In this document: positions 56,249-64,000 of the stretch, piece by piece
Layout: each line of letters starts with the position of its first letter
Position numbering within the stretch: the stretch's first letter is position 1
DNA from: Alloalcanivorax profundimaris
Lineage (GTDB): Bacteria > Pseudomonadota > Gammaproteobacteria > Pseudomonadales > Alcanivoracaceae
Assembly (NCBI RefSeq): GCF_015265435.1
Contig: NZ_JABJWH010000020.1
Span: 124,001 to 188,000, forward strand
Direction of reading: 5' to 3'
Length of the DNA stretch: 64,000 bases
Notes under the pieces: generated by a model
Told to the model about the DNA's origin: nothing
Databases searched by the model: none
What the model saw: the letters and a program-made list of their open reading frames with translations, nothing else
Translations under genes and position numbers: made by a program

Positions 56249-57186
56249 GGCTGCTCGCCGACCGTGCGGTGAAGGCTCGCCACCAGAGGGCGAATGCGGG
56301 TTTCCCGTTTCACGCTTTGCAGCAGCGCGGCGGCCTCCGGCCAGCGGCGCCGGGAATAGCTGAGCCATTGTTTCACGCGGCCACACAGCTGCGGCTCGGT
56401 GCCGGTATCGAGAATCGACTCGCCGAAATCCCCCAGCACCGCCAGCACCTCCGACCAGTCTCCCGGATCGCCGCCGCGCACCGCCCGCACCAGCAACGGA
56501 TCGGCCACCGCGCCCCGGCCCAGCATCAGGTCCGTGCAGCCGCTTTCCGCCTGGCAGCGGCGGGCGTCCTCGGCGGTCCAGATCTCGCCATTGGCGATCA
56601 CCGGCAGGGACACCGCCTCGCGGATGGCGCCGATGCGGTCCCAGTAGGCCGGCGGCCGGTAACCCTGCTTCTTGGTGCGGCCGTGGACGGTGAGCCAGGC
56701 GGCGCCGGCCGCCTCCACCGCCAGGGCGTTTTCCAGGGCACGGCCGTCGTCGGCGTTGCCCAGGCGCATCTTCACCGACACCGGCACGGTGGCCGGCACC
56801 GCCCGGCGCACCGACGCCGTCACCGCGTGCACCACCTCCGGCTCGTCGAGCAGCACGGCGCCGCCGCGATGGCGGTTCACGGTCTTGGCCGGGCAGCCGA
56901 AATTCAGGTCGATGGCCGGCGCCCCGAGTGCCACGGCGCGCACCGCGTTGTCGGCCATGCAGGGCGGGTCCGACCCCAGCAACTGCAAATGCACCGGCGT
57001 GCCCGAGCGGGTGCGGGCGCCGTCGCGCAGCTCCGGGCACCAGCGATGGAACACCCGGGGCGGCAACAGGTTGCCGCTGACGCGCACGAATTCGCTGACG
57101 CACCAATCGTAGTGGCCGACATCGGTGAGCGCCCGGCGCACCCAATAGTCCGCCAGGCCCTCCATGGGGGCGAGAATCAATTTCAT
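56245..57186 (-). CDS. dusC: tRNA-dihydrouridine(16) synthase
   Basis: 313 residues. LILAPMEGLADYWVRRALT is the DusC-type start (MEG rather than MAG/TDR), with catalytic Cys98 in LNFGCPAKTVNRHRGGA and LTVHGRTKKQGY for FMN. It reduces uridine 16 of tRNA with FMN/NADPH. Its last codon and TAG stop are formed by the edge of a REP palindrome. The upstream 175 bases have no feature I can identify. Confidence 0.95.
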   Translation of the reverse strand: MKLILAPMEGLADYWVRRALTDVGHYDWCVSEFVRVSGNLLPPRVFHRWCPELRDGARTRSGTPVHLQLLGSDPPCMADNAVRAVALGAPAIDLNFGCPAKTVNRHRGGAVLLDEPEVVHAVTASVRRAVPATVPVSVKMRLGNADDGRALENALAVEAAGAAWLTVHGRTKKQGYRPPAYWDRIGAIREAVSLPVIANGEIWTAEDARRCQAESGCTDLMLGRGAVADPLLVRAVRGGDPGDWSEVLAVLGDFGESILDTGTEPQLCGRVKQWLSYSRRRWPEAAALLQSVKRETRIRPLVASLHRTVGEQP

Positions 57187-57375
57187 GGGCGCGGAGTATA
57201 ACAGCGCGGAAGTGAAGGCGAGGAACCCCGCCCGTATCGCAAGCGAAACGCCATAGATTAAAGGAGATCAGAGGAAGAAGCCGCTTGCGACCAACGGGCG
57301 GGCATTTCACTATAGGTGGCGGCGCGCCGCGGCGGAAGGCCGTGGTTAGACCCTTTTGGAATGAGGATTCCGGCT

Positions 57376-57777
57376 ATGAGCACCCACGAAGGCGGCTGCC
57401 TGTGCGGCCTGGTCCGCTACCGCGTCCAGGGCCCGTTTCATCAATTCCATCTGTGCCATTGCTCGCGCTGCCGGCGCTTCAGCGGCACCGCCCACGCCGC
57501 CAATCTGATGGTACCGGCCAGCCACCTGGAGTGGCTTGCCGGCGAGGATTCGGTGAGCCGCTATGATCTGCCGGAAACCCGCTTCTCCCGGGCCTTCTGC
57601 CAGGTCTGCGGCGGCATGGTGCCCCACACCCGGGGCGAGCTGGCCATCGTGCCCGCCGGCGGCCTGGACCGGGACCCCGACATGGACCCGGACGATCACA
57701 TCTTCTGGGACGACCGGGCCGGCTGGTATGAACCGGGCCTCGGCGCTAAGAAGTACTCACAAACCCCGAACGGCTGA
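57376..57777 (+). CDS. GFA (CENP-V/formaldehyde-activating-like) zinc protein
   Basis: 133 residues from the ATG giving MSTHEGGCLCGLVRYRVQG; an ATG 15 bases upstream is possible. The Cys set is the family pattern: Cys8/Cys10, CHCSRC (Cys27, Cys29, Cys32) and FCQVCGG (Cys75, Cys78), which together bind two zinc. Original members were called glutathione-dependent formaldehyde-activating; most have no proven substrate. Stands alone before xseB. Confidence 0.93.
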   Translation: MSTHEGGCLCGLVRYRVQGPFHQFHLCHCSRCRRFSGTAHAANLMVPASHLEWLAGEDSVSRYDLPETRFSRAFCQVCGGMVPHTRGELAIVPAGGLDRDPDMDPDDHIFWDDRAGWYEPGLGAKKYSQTPNG

Positions 57778-57841
57778 TGGCCCGGATTGACCACCCCGCG
57801 GCGCTACAGTACTGTTGCGCCGCATTCCAAGAGAGAGACCC

Positions 57842-58078
57842 ATGGCCAACAAAGCCCCGCAACTGGAAGAAGCCCTGGACAGCCTGGAAGCCCTGGTGGA
57901 GCGGATGGAATCCGGCGAGCTCACCCTGGAAGAGTCCCTGCAGGCCTTCGAACAGGGGGTAAAGCTGACCCGCGAATGCCAGCAGGCCCTGACCCAGGCC
58001 GAACAGAAGGTCCGCATCCTGCTGGATCAGGACCCGGAGGGCGAGCCCGCCTCCTTCGAAAATCGCGATGACGTCTGA
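57842..58078 (+). CDS. xseB: Exodeoxyribonuclease VII small subunit
   Basis: 78 residues from [39 protein letters not shown], the family signature, two long helices. It associates in several copies with XseA. xseB-ispA-dxs order is classical in Proteobacteria. The next gene starts inside its last 11 bases. Confidence 0.97.
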   Translation: MANKAPQLEEALDSLEALVERMESGELTLEESLQAFEQGVKLTRECQQALTQAEQKVRILLDQDPEGEPASFENRDDV

Positions 58079-58970
58079 TTTGAACCGCTTCGACACCTTC
58101 GCCGAGGACAGCCGCTCCCGGCTCGAGGGCGCCCTCCGACGCCTGTTACCCGACCCCGCCACCAGCGCCAGCCCGCGCCTCGCCGAAGCGATGCGCTACG
58201 CCGCCCTGGCCGGCGGCAAGCGGATCCGTCCGATGCTGGTGTACGCCGCCTGCCGCCTGGCCGGCGGCGACGCGGACCGGGCCGACGTGGCGGCGGTGGC
58301 GGTGGAATCGATCCACGCCTATTCCCTGGTCCACGACGACCTGCCGGCCATGGACGACGACGACCTGCGCCGGGGCCAGCCCACCTGCCACCGGGCCTTC
58401 GACGAGGCCACCGCGATCCTGGCCGGCGACACCCTGCTCACCCTGGCCTTCGAGCTGCTCAGCAGCGCCGGCGACTACTCCGACACCGCCCGGGTGGCCA
58501 TGGCCCGGGTGCTGTGCCGGGCCGCCGGCGGCGCCGGCATGGCCGCCGGGCAGATGCTGGACATGGCCGCCCACGGCCGGCTGCAGGACGTGGCCGCCCT
58601 GGAGCGCATGCATTACCTGAAAACCGGCCGGCTGATCACCGCCAGCCTGCTGCTCGGCTACCACGCCGCGGACCGCCCCGACGCCGCTCTGGAAGCGGCT
58701 CTGATCGCCTTCGGCGACGCCATCGGCCTGGCGTTCCAGATCCAGGACGACATTCTCGATGTCACCGCCGACACCGATCAGCTGGGCAAACCCAGCAAAT
58801 CGGATGAAAAACACGGTAAAAGCACCTTCCCCGCCCTGCTCGGCCTGGATGCCAGCCGCCAGCGCGCCCAGAGCCTTTGCGACCAGGCCCGGGCGGCGCT
58901 GGCCGGCTACGGCGAGGACGCCCTGCCCCTGCAACAATTGGCGGACTACATCGTGCAACGCACCCACTGA
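58068..58970 (+). CDS. ispA: Farnesyl diphosphate synthase
   Basis: 300 residues, all-helical trans-prenyltransferase. First Asp-rich motif [14 protein letters not shown] (90-103), GGKRIRPML (49-57), and second motif [10 protein letters not shown] (225-233). Two residues before the first Asp motif (Val88, His89) are small-to-medium, as in FPP synthase. It makes FPP from IPP and DMAPP for quinones and cell wall carrier lipid. Overlaps xseB. Confidence 0.96.
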   Translation: MTSDLNRFDTFAEDSRSRLEGALRRLLPDPATSASPRLAEAMRYAALAGGKRIRPMLVYAACRLAGGDADRADVAAVAVESIHAYSLVHDDLPAMDDDDLRRGQPTCHRAFDEATAILAGDTLLTLAFELLSSAGDYSDTARVAMARVLCRAAGGAGMAAGQMLDMAAHGRLQDVAALERMHYLKTGRLITASLLLGYHAADRPDAALEAALIAFGDAIGLAFQIQDDILDVTADTDQLGKPSKSDEKHGKSTFPALLGLDASRQRAQSLCDQARAALAGYGEDALPLQQLADYIVQRTH

Positions 58971-59071
58971 CCCCGGCACCCGGCAAGGGGCCGACCGGCG
59001 CCCCTGACGGGGACCCGTTCTGGCCGTTATAATCGATGCCCTTGCCGCCGACTGAATCAGGCTCGATATCC

Positions 59072-60994
59072 ATGCCAAAGACGTTCACCGACATTCCGCT
59101 GACCCGCCCGCGCACGCCCCTTCTGGACGATGTCCTGGCGCCGGCGGACCTGCGACGCCTCCCGGAGGCGGAGCTGGAACGGCTGGCCGACGAGCTGCGC
59201 GCCTATCTGCTCTACGCGGTGGGCCGCAGCGGCGGCCACTTCGGCGCCGGACTGGGCGTGGTGGAGCTGACGGTGGCGCTGCATTACCTGTTCGAGACGC
59301 CCCACGACCGGCTGGTGTGGGACGTGGGCCATCAGTGCTACCCGCACAAGATCCTTACCGGCCGCCGCGACGACCTGCTCAAGGTGCGTCAGCAGGACGG
59401 CCCGTCCGGCTTCCCCAAGCGCGGTGAATCCGAGTACGACACCTTCGGGGTGGGCCACTCCTCCACCTCCATCAGCGCCGCCCTGGGCATGGCCCTGGGC
59501 GCCGAGAACGCCGGCGAGAAGCGCCGCACGGTGGCGGTGATCGGCGACGGCGCCATGACCGCCGGCCAGGCCTTCGAGGCACTCAGCCACGCCGCCCATA
59601 CCCGCGCCAACCTGCTGGTGGTGCTCAACGACAACACCATGTCCATCGGCCACAACGTGGGCGGGCTGGCCAACTACTTCGCCCGCATCTGGGCCTCCAA
59701 GACCTACATTGCCCTGCGCGAGGGCGGCAAGAAGGTGCTCTCCGCCATGCCGGCGGCCTGGGACTTCGTGCGCCGCACCGAGGAGAGCATGAAGAACATG
59801 GTGAGCCCGGACATGCTGTTCGAGGCCATCGGCTTCAATTACATCGGCCCCATCGACGGTCACGACCTGGACGAGCTCACCGCCACCCTGGCCACCATGC
59901 GCGACCTGGAAGGCCCACAGCTGCTGCACGTCTACACCACCAAGGGCAAGGGCTTCGGCCCCGCCGAGGCGGACCCGGTGGGCTACCACGCGATCAACAA
60001 GATCGAGCCCAAGCCCAAGGTCCAGGTGGCCAAACCGGCGGCGCCCAAGGGGCCCAAGTACCAGCAGGTGTTCGGCGACTGGCTGTGCGACCTGGCGGAA
60101 AAGGATGAGCGCCTGATCGGTATCACCCCGGCCATGTGCGAAGGCTCCGGCATGGTGGACTTCGCCCGCCGTTTCCCGGACCGCTACCACGACGTGGCGA
60201 TCTGCGAGCAGCACGCGGTGACGCTGGCCGGCGGCATGGCCTGCGAGGGCCGCAAGCCGGTGGTGGCGATCTACTCCACCTTCCTGCAGCGCGCCTACGA
60301 TCAGCTGATCCACGACGTGGCGCTGCAGAACCTGGACGTGACCTTCGGCCTGGACCGGGCCGGCCTGGTCGGCGAGGACGGCGCCACCCATGGCGGCGTG
60401 TTCGATCTGGCCTACCTGCGCACCGTGCCCAACATGATCGTGGCGGCGCCCTCCGACGAGAACGAGTGCCGCCAGCTGCTCTACACCGCCTGGCTGCACC
60501 AGGGCCCGGCGGCGGTGCGCTACCCGCGCGGCACCGGCCCCGGCGCCGCCATCCAGCATGAGATGGCGCCGCTGCCCATCGGCAAGAGCCGCACCCTGCG
60601 CCAGGGCAAGGGCCCCGCCGCCCTGCTCGCCTTCGGCGCCCTGGTGCCGGCGGCCCTGGAGGCGGCGGAGAAGCTGGACGCCACCGTCATCGACATGCGC
60701 TGGGTGAAGCCCCTGGACCGGGACGCGGTACTGGACGTGGCCGACCGCCATGGCTTGCTGGTGACCCTGGAGGACCATCAGCGCATGGGCGGCGCCGGCT
60801 CGGCGGTGAACGAGCTGGTGCTGGACGAGGGTCTGGCGGTGCCGGTGCTGAATCTGGGCCTGCCGGACCACTTCATCCACCACGGCAAGCGCGACGAGCT
60901 GCTGGCGCAGCAGGGCCTGGACGCCGCCGGCATCGAGGCCAGCGTGCGCGAGCGCCTCAAGCGCCTGGACACCGCCCTGCCCCACCGGGCCTGA
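59072..60994 (+). CDS. dxs: 1-deoxy-D-xylulose-5-phosphate synthase
   Basis: 640 residues, thiamine diphosphate enzyme. [23 protein letters not shown], the GDG TPP motif (158-160) with [12 protein letters not shown] and NDNTMSIG; later [15 protein letters not shown] and [15 protein letters not shown]. It makes DXP, the first step of the MEP isoprenoid route that feeds ispA. The start is the ATG that gives [13 protein letters not shown]; the 12-residue upstream extension is unlikely. A REP copy begins 15 bases after the stop. Confidence 0.97.
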   Translation: MPKTFTDIPLTRPRTPLLDDVLAPADLRRLPEAELERLADELRAYLLYAVGRSGGHFGAGLGVVELTVALHYLFETPHDRLVWDVGHQCYPHKILTGRRDDLLKVRQQDGPSGFPKRGESEYDTFGVGHSSTSISAALGMALGAENAGEKRRTVAVIGDGAMTAGQAFEALSHAAHTRANLLVVLNDNTMSIGHNVGGLANYFARIWASKTYIALREGGKKVLSAMPAAWDFVRRTEESMKNMVSPDMLFEAIGFNYIGPIDGHDLDELTATLATMRDLEGPQLLHVYTTKGKGFGPAEADPVGYHAINKIEPKPKVQVAKPAAPKGPKYQQVFGDWLCDLAEKDERLIGITPAMCEGSGMVDFARRFPDRYHDVAICEQHAVTLAGGMACEGRKPVVAIYSTFLQRAYDQLIHDVALQNLDVTFGLDRAGLVGEDGATHGGVFDLAYLRTVPNMIVAAPSDENECRQLLYTAWLHQGPAAVRYPRGTGPGAAIQHEMAPLPIGKSRTLRQGKGPAALLAFGALVPAALEAAEKLDATVIDMRWVKPLDRDAVLDVADRHGLLVTLEDHQRMGGAGSAVNELVLDEGLAVPVLNLGLPDHFIHHGKRDELLAQQGLDAAGIEASVRERLKRLDTALPHRA

Positions 60995-61008
60995 ACCCGG
61001 CCTGTTTT

Positions 61009-61083
61009 GTAGGAGCGGCCGGGCGGCGTTCCGCTGCAGTCGCGATCAACCGGTGCGGCCATCGCGGCTAAAGCCGCTCCTAC
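61009..61083. repeat. REP pair E, between dxs and pgpA, running into pgpA
   Basis: Left unit 61009-61046 (GTAGGAGCGGCCGGGCGG...GCGAT) and inverted right unit 61061-61083 (ATCGCGGCTAAAGCCGC...CTAC), with a 14-base loop. The right arm overlaps the last codons of pgpA. Copy F, 580 bases away, is nearly identical. Confidence 0.92.
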
Positions 61084-61531
61084 AGCAAACCAGAACCGCC
61101 AGCACCAGCAGCGCCAGGGAGCCGGCCACCAGATCGTCCAGCACGATACCGACGCCGCCGTTGAGGTGCAGATCCACCCACCCCACCGGCCCCGGCTTGA
61201 ATACGTCGAACAGGCGGAACACGGCGAAGCCGGCCAGGCCCCAGACCGGGCGCCGGGGCACCACCGCCAGGGCCAGCAGCAGCCCGCCCAGCTCATCCCA
61301 GACCAGCGACCCCGCGTCATGAACGCCCAGCACCTCGGCGGCCAGCCCGCACAGTGGCACGCCGGCCGCCGCCACCAGCAGCACCGCCAGCATGTAGTGG
61401 GGCCGTGGCAGCCGCGCCAGCGGCCACCAGATCAGCAGAAACAGCAACGATGCCACCGTGCCCGGCGCCCAGGGCGACAGGCCAATGCCCAGCCCCTGGG
61501 CCAGCAGAACGAGAACGGATTCAGGGTGCAT
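61046..61531 (-). CDS. pgpA: Phosphatidylglycerophosphatase A
   Basis: 161 residues from ATG with an AAGGAAAA ribosome site eight bases before it. PgpA helices and motifs: GLGIGLSPWAPGTVASL, HDAGSLVWDELGGLL, RLFDVFKPGPVGWVD and GGVGIVLDDLVAG. It removes phosphate from phosphatidylglycerol phosphate. The last 13 or so residues (CCRSGFSRDGRTG) are encoded by a REP element, and the stop codon also lies in it; the native tail has been replaced or extended. Flanked on its other side by an almost identical REP. Confidence 0.96.
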   Translation of the reverse strand: MHPESVLVLLAQGLGIGLSPWAPGTVASLLFLLIWWPLARLPRPHYMLAVLLVAAAGVPLCGLAAEVLGVHDAGSLVWDELGGLLLALAVVPRRPVWGLAGFAVFRLFDVFKPGPVGWVDLHLNGGVGIVLDDLVAGSLALLVLAVLVCCRSGFSRDGRTG

Positions 61532-61588
61532 GGGGCGTTTTCCTTGATCGGATTTCGTGGGCACCGGCCCGCCGGCGTGGAACTGACT

Positions 61589-61663
61589 GTAGGAGCGGCC
61601 GGGCGGCGTTCCGCTTTAGCCGCGATCAGCCGGTGCGGCCATCGCGGCTAAAGCCGCTCCTAC
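61589..61663. repeat. REP pair F, between pgpA and thiL
   Basis: Left unit 61589-61626 and inverted right unit 61641-61663 with the same arms and loop length as copy E, differing by a few bases. It fills most of the 150-base space between thiL and pgpA. Confidence 0.92.
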
Positions 61664-61683
61664 AAAACAATGCCGCAGCGTTC

Positions 61684-62604
61684 CTACGGGAAATGGCGCC
61701 AGCCGGGTGAGTCGGCGGGGCGCTCGCTGCCGTCCGGGGCGCGCAGACGCACCGGGCCGGGGCCGCTAATCCGGCCGATGGCAACGGTGCCCTCCGGCAG
61801 CGGGTCGTCGGCGGGCCAGGTGAACAGCAGCCGGTAATCGTCGCCGCCGGACAGCTGCAGCGCCAGCCGATCTTCCGCGTCCAGTGCCGCCAGCTCCTCG
61901 TTCACCGGCAGGGCCCCGGTGTCGATCACCGCGCCGAGGCCGCCGCTGGCCTTGAGCACATGCCCCAGGTCCTGGAGCAGCCCGTCGGAAATGTCGATGC
62001 AGGCGCCGGCCCGGCCGGCCAGGCGCCGGCCCAGGGTGAGATCCAGATCCGGGGCGGCGAAATGGCGGGCGCTGGCGCTGTCACGCTGGCCGGCCTGCCA
62101 GTGGCGCAGCCCCAGACCGCCCAGCCCGGGCACGCCGCCCACCGCCAGAATCTGGCCGGGCAGCGCGCCGTCCCGGCGCAGTACCCGGTCGGCGCGCACC
62201 GCGCCGGTGGCCTGGATCGCCACGCTGAGCGGGCCGCGCGTCATGTCGCCACCCACCAGGTCGATGCCGGCCCGGTCCGCCAGGGCGAACATGCCCCGGC
62301 TGAACTCCGCCAGCCAGGCCTCGTCCACCTCCGGCAGGGTCAGCGACAACAGGAACCACAACGGGCGGGCGCCCATGGCGTACAGGTCGGAGAGGTTCAC
62401 CGCCAGGCAGCGGTGGCCGGTCTCGAAGGGGGGCAGGTCGTCGGGAAAGTGACGGCCGCCGACGCTGGTGTCCAGGGTCATCACCAGCTGTTCGCCGGCG
62501 GGCGGCGTAAGCAGGGCGGCGTCGTCGCCGGGGCCCAGCAACACGCCCTCGCCACCCGGGCCCGGGCGGCGGAAGTAGCGTTCGATCAGGGAGAATTCGT
62601 CCAT
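61684..62604 (-). CDS. thiL: Thiamine-monophosphate kinase
   Basis: 306 residues. MDEFSLIERYF, GPGDDAALL, LDTSVGGRHF, AVNLSDLYAMGARP and LVGGDMTRGPL are ThiL/PurM-fold motifs, and ACIDISDGLLQDLGHV and SGGDDYRLLF complete the ATP/TMP site. It phosphorylates TMP to the cofactor TPP, used by Dxs nearby. nusB is 18 bases upstream, pgpA downstream. Confidence 0.97.
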   Translation of the reverse strand: MDEFSLIERYFRRPGPGGEGVLLGPGDDAALLTPPAGEQLVMTLDTSVGGRHFPDDLPPFETGHRCLAVNLSDLYAMGARPLWFLLSLTLPEVDEAWLAEFSRGMFALADRAGIDLVGGDMTRGPLSVAIQATGAVRADRVLRRDGALPGQILAVGGVPGLGGLGLRHWQAGQRDSASARHFAAPDLDLTLGRRLAGRAGACIDISDGLLQDLGHVLKASGGLGAVIDTGALPVNEELAALDAEDRLALQLSGGDDYRLLFTWPADDPLPEGTVAIGRISGPGPVRLRAPDGSERPADSPGWRHFP

Positions 62605-62622
62605 GGCCCGCTCCCCGGCGGT

Positions 62623-63135
62623 TCAGGCGTCGCCGCCGTCCCGGTCGCCGTCACCCTGGTCGCGGCTGCGGGCGCCGCTGTCCGGCTCGCGGCGGCGGTG
62701 GGCGGTTTCCGCCGAGCGCAGGCGGCGGGCCAGCTTGTCGAGCACGCCGTTGACGTATTTGAAGGAGTCCTCGGCGCCGAACACCTTGGCCAACTCGATG
62801 CCCTCGTTGATCACCACCCGGTAGGGCACGTCCAGGCGCTCCTTCAATTCGAAGGCACCCAGCCGCAGCAGCGCCTTCTCCACCTGGGACAGCTCCTCCA
62901 CGCGGCGGTCCAGGAAGGGCCGCAGCGCCTCGTCCAGGTCGCCGACCTGCCCCGGCACGCCATGCAGCAGATCATGGAAATAGGTGCGGTCCACCTTTTC
63001 CATGTCGTTGGTGGCCAGGAACTGCGCCTCGATGTCGCCCAGGGCGGCGCCGGCCAGTTGCCACTGGTAGAGCGCCTGCAGCGCGTAGCGGCGCGCCTTG
63101 CGGCGGGCGGCGGGGGAAGAGGAAGCGGTCATCAA
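62623..63135 (-). CDS. nusB: Transcription antitermination factor NusB
   Basis: 170 residues; [52 protein letters not shown] and [29 protein letters not shown] are family landmarks. It binds boxA with NusE. Overlaps ribH by four bases (ATGA). A basic/Asp-rich C-terminal tail of about 25 residues extends beyond typical NusB. Confidence 0.97.
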   Translation of the reverse strand: MMTASSSPAARRKARRYALQALYQWQLAGAALGDIEAQFLATNDMEKVDRTYFHDLLHGVPGQVGDLDEALRPFLDRRVEELSQVEKALLRLGAFELKERLDVPYRVVINEGIELAKVFGAEDSFKYVNGVLDKLARRLRSAETAHRRREPDSGARSRDQGDGDRDGGDA

Positions 63136-63602
63136 AGCGCCTTGAACAGAGAAACCATTTCCAACGCGGACATGGCGGCCTCGGCGCCCTTGTTGCCGGC
63201 CTTGGTGCCGCTGCGCTCGATGGCCTGCTCGATGGAATCCACGGTCAGCACGCCGAACGCCACCGGCACGCCGGCCTCGTTCTGCACCGCCGCCAGGCCC
63301 TTGGCCGCTTCGCCGGCCACGTATTCGAAGTGGGCGGTGCCGCCGCGGATCACCGCGCCCAGCGCCACCACGGCGTCGTAGTCACGCTTGGCGAGCAGTT
63401 GCTTGACCGCCACCGGAAGTTCCCAGGCGCCGGGCACGCGGATGATCTCGATGTCGTCGCGGCTTACGCCGTGGCGCACCAGGGCATCCACGGCGCCGGC
63501 CAGCAGTGCTTCCACCACGAAGCTGTTGAAGCGGGTCACCACCAGGGCGTACCGGCCGCCCACGTTGTTGAGAGTGCCTTCGAAGGTCTTGATGTCTTGC
63601 AT
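63132..63602 (-). CDS. ribH: 6,7-dimethyl-8-ribityllumazine synthase
   Basis: 156 residues. [68 protein letters not shown] and [18 protein letters not shown] are RibH signatures; His of HFEYV is the general base. Penultimate step of riboflavin synthesis. Follows ribBA by about 45 bases. Confidence 0.97.
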   Translation of the reverse strand: MQDIKTFEGTLNNVGGRYALVVTRFNSFVVEALLAGAVDALVRHGVSRDDIEIIRVPGAWELPVAVKQLLAKRDYDAVVALGAVIRGGTAHFEYVAGEAAKGLAAVQNEAGVPVAFGVLTVDSIEQAIERSGTKAGNKGAEAAMSALEMVSLFKAL

Positions 63603-63647
63603 GGTCTGTTCCTGGTTCCTGTTCGAGTCCGCGCGGCGGCGCGGGGA

Positions 63648-64000
63648 TCAGCCGTCCGCTTCCACGTATTCGACGATCTCCAGGCCGAAGCCGGAGAGCG
63701 CGTTGAAGCGCATCGGCGAGCTGAGCAGGCGCATCTTGCGCACGCCCAGCGCCTTGAGAATCTGTGAGCCGGTGCCGATATTGCGGTAGGCCCGGGACTC
63801 GCCCTTGGGTTGCGGCGCGGTGCCTTCGAAGAAGGCGCGCAGCCGGTTGAGGCTGGGTTCGGAATCCTCGTCCTGGCCGAGGATGATCACCACCCCGGCC
63901 TCGGCGCCGGACAGCTTCTCCAGCACCCGGTGCATGTTCCAGCCGGTGCGACCGTCCAGCTTGGCGCTCATCAGGTCGCGCAGCGGGTCCACCTGGTGCA
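63648..64000 (-). CDS. ribBA: RibBA-type protein, C-terminal part
   Basis: The open frame enters from beyond the window; about 117 C-terminal residues are present. DLMSAKLDGRTGWNMHRVLEKL and the final GTGSQILKALGVRKMRLLSSP segment match the GTP-cyclohydrolase-II-like half of RibBA fusions. Some fusions have an inactive cyclohydrolase half: the segment GRTGWNMHRVLEKLSGAEAGVV lacks the zinc Cys set expected there, which would lie mostly outside this window. It heads the ribH-nusB-thiL-pgpA run. Confidence 0.88.
   Translation of the reverse strand, partial: HQVDPLRDLMSAKLDGRTGWNMHRVLEKLSGAEAGVVIILGQDEDSEPSLNRLRAFFEGTAPQPKGESRAYRNIGTGSQILKALGVRKMRLLSSPMRFNALSGFGLEIVEYVEADG

Overview
The window reads as ordinary chromosomal DNA of a high-G+C marine or halotolerant gammaproteobacterium. 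An Alcanivorax/Alloalcanivorax-like (Oceanospirillales) organism fits best. This is inferred from gene content: an ectoine operon, two large DmdC-type acyl-CoA dehydrogenases with a PsrA-like operator, a Baeyer-Villiger monooxygenase operon, TRAP and Na+/solute transport, a CrbSR-type acetate-switch cluster, and Pseudomonas-like REP elements. I see no rRNA, tRNA, CRISPR array, prophage, plasmid or integrase signature.

Layout. 1-5.3 kb: a two-gene lipoprotein operon, including a 1511-residue phosphodiester glycosidase/cohesin/metallophosphatase fusion. 5.4-11.1 kb: two acyl-CoA dehydrogenases with DUF454 and DUF945 proteins between them. 11.3-14.7 kb: Trm112-like protein, outer-membrane phospholipase A, nicotinate phosphoribosyltransferase, macrodomain protein. 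14.7-20.4 kb: LEA2 lipoprotein, a tightly overlapped BVMO/esterase/SDR operon, a 3D-domain protein divergent from a lidless hydrolase lipoprotein, and another SDR. 20.4-22.4 kb: AcpH, GNAT, a periplasmic unknown, and a HIT protein. 22.6-29.2 kb: tandem PTPS/QueD-like protein, LysR regulator, RHH protein, diguanylate cyclase, MFS transporter, and a GAF/HD-GYP protein with an insertion.

29.3-33.2 kb holds thrS, hisI and cysS. 33.2-39.1 kb is the most interesting stretch: yidD, a His-containing secreted peptide, a ZnuD-like TonB receptor with a His/Cys-rich loop, a lipid-anchored His-rich beta-propeller resembling the zinc metallochaperone AztD, an outer-membrane barrel, and the zinc-independent GTP cyclohydrolase FolE2. 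Together they suggest a zinc-scavenging/zinc-sparing island. 39.2-43.6 kb: a TPR membrane protein and a TRAP transporter whose binding-protein gene faces its permease genes across a repeat-rich spacer. 43.6-46.8 kb: ectR-ectABC behind a recognisable sigma70 promoter and ended by a terminator.

47.0-56.0 kb: a response regulator converging on a CrbS-like hybrid kinase, followed upstream in the kinase's own operon by a 73-residue membrane protein, a DnaQ-like exonuclease, a cNMP/CBS/DUF294 protein and a two-subunit Na+/solute symporter. This is the expected neighbourhood of acetate-responsive control. 56.2-64 kb: dusC, a GFA-fold protein, xseB-ispA-dxs (isoprenoid precursor supply), and on the other strand ribBA-ribH-nusB-thiL-pgpA. 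Six REP/REPIN-type palindromes sit just after genes. One supplies the stop codon of dusC, another the last codons of pgpA, and two near-identical copies flank pgpA.
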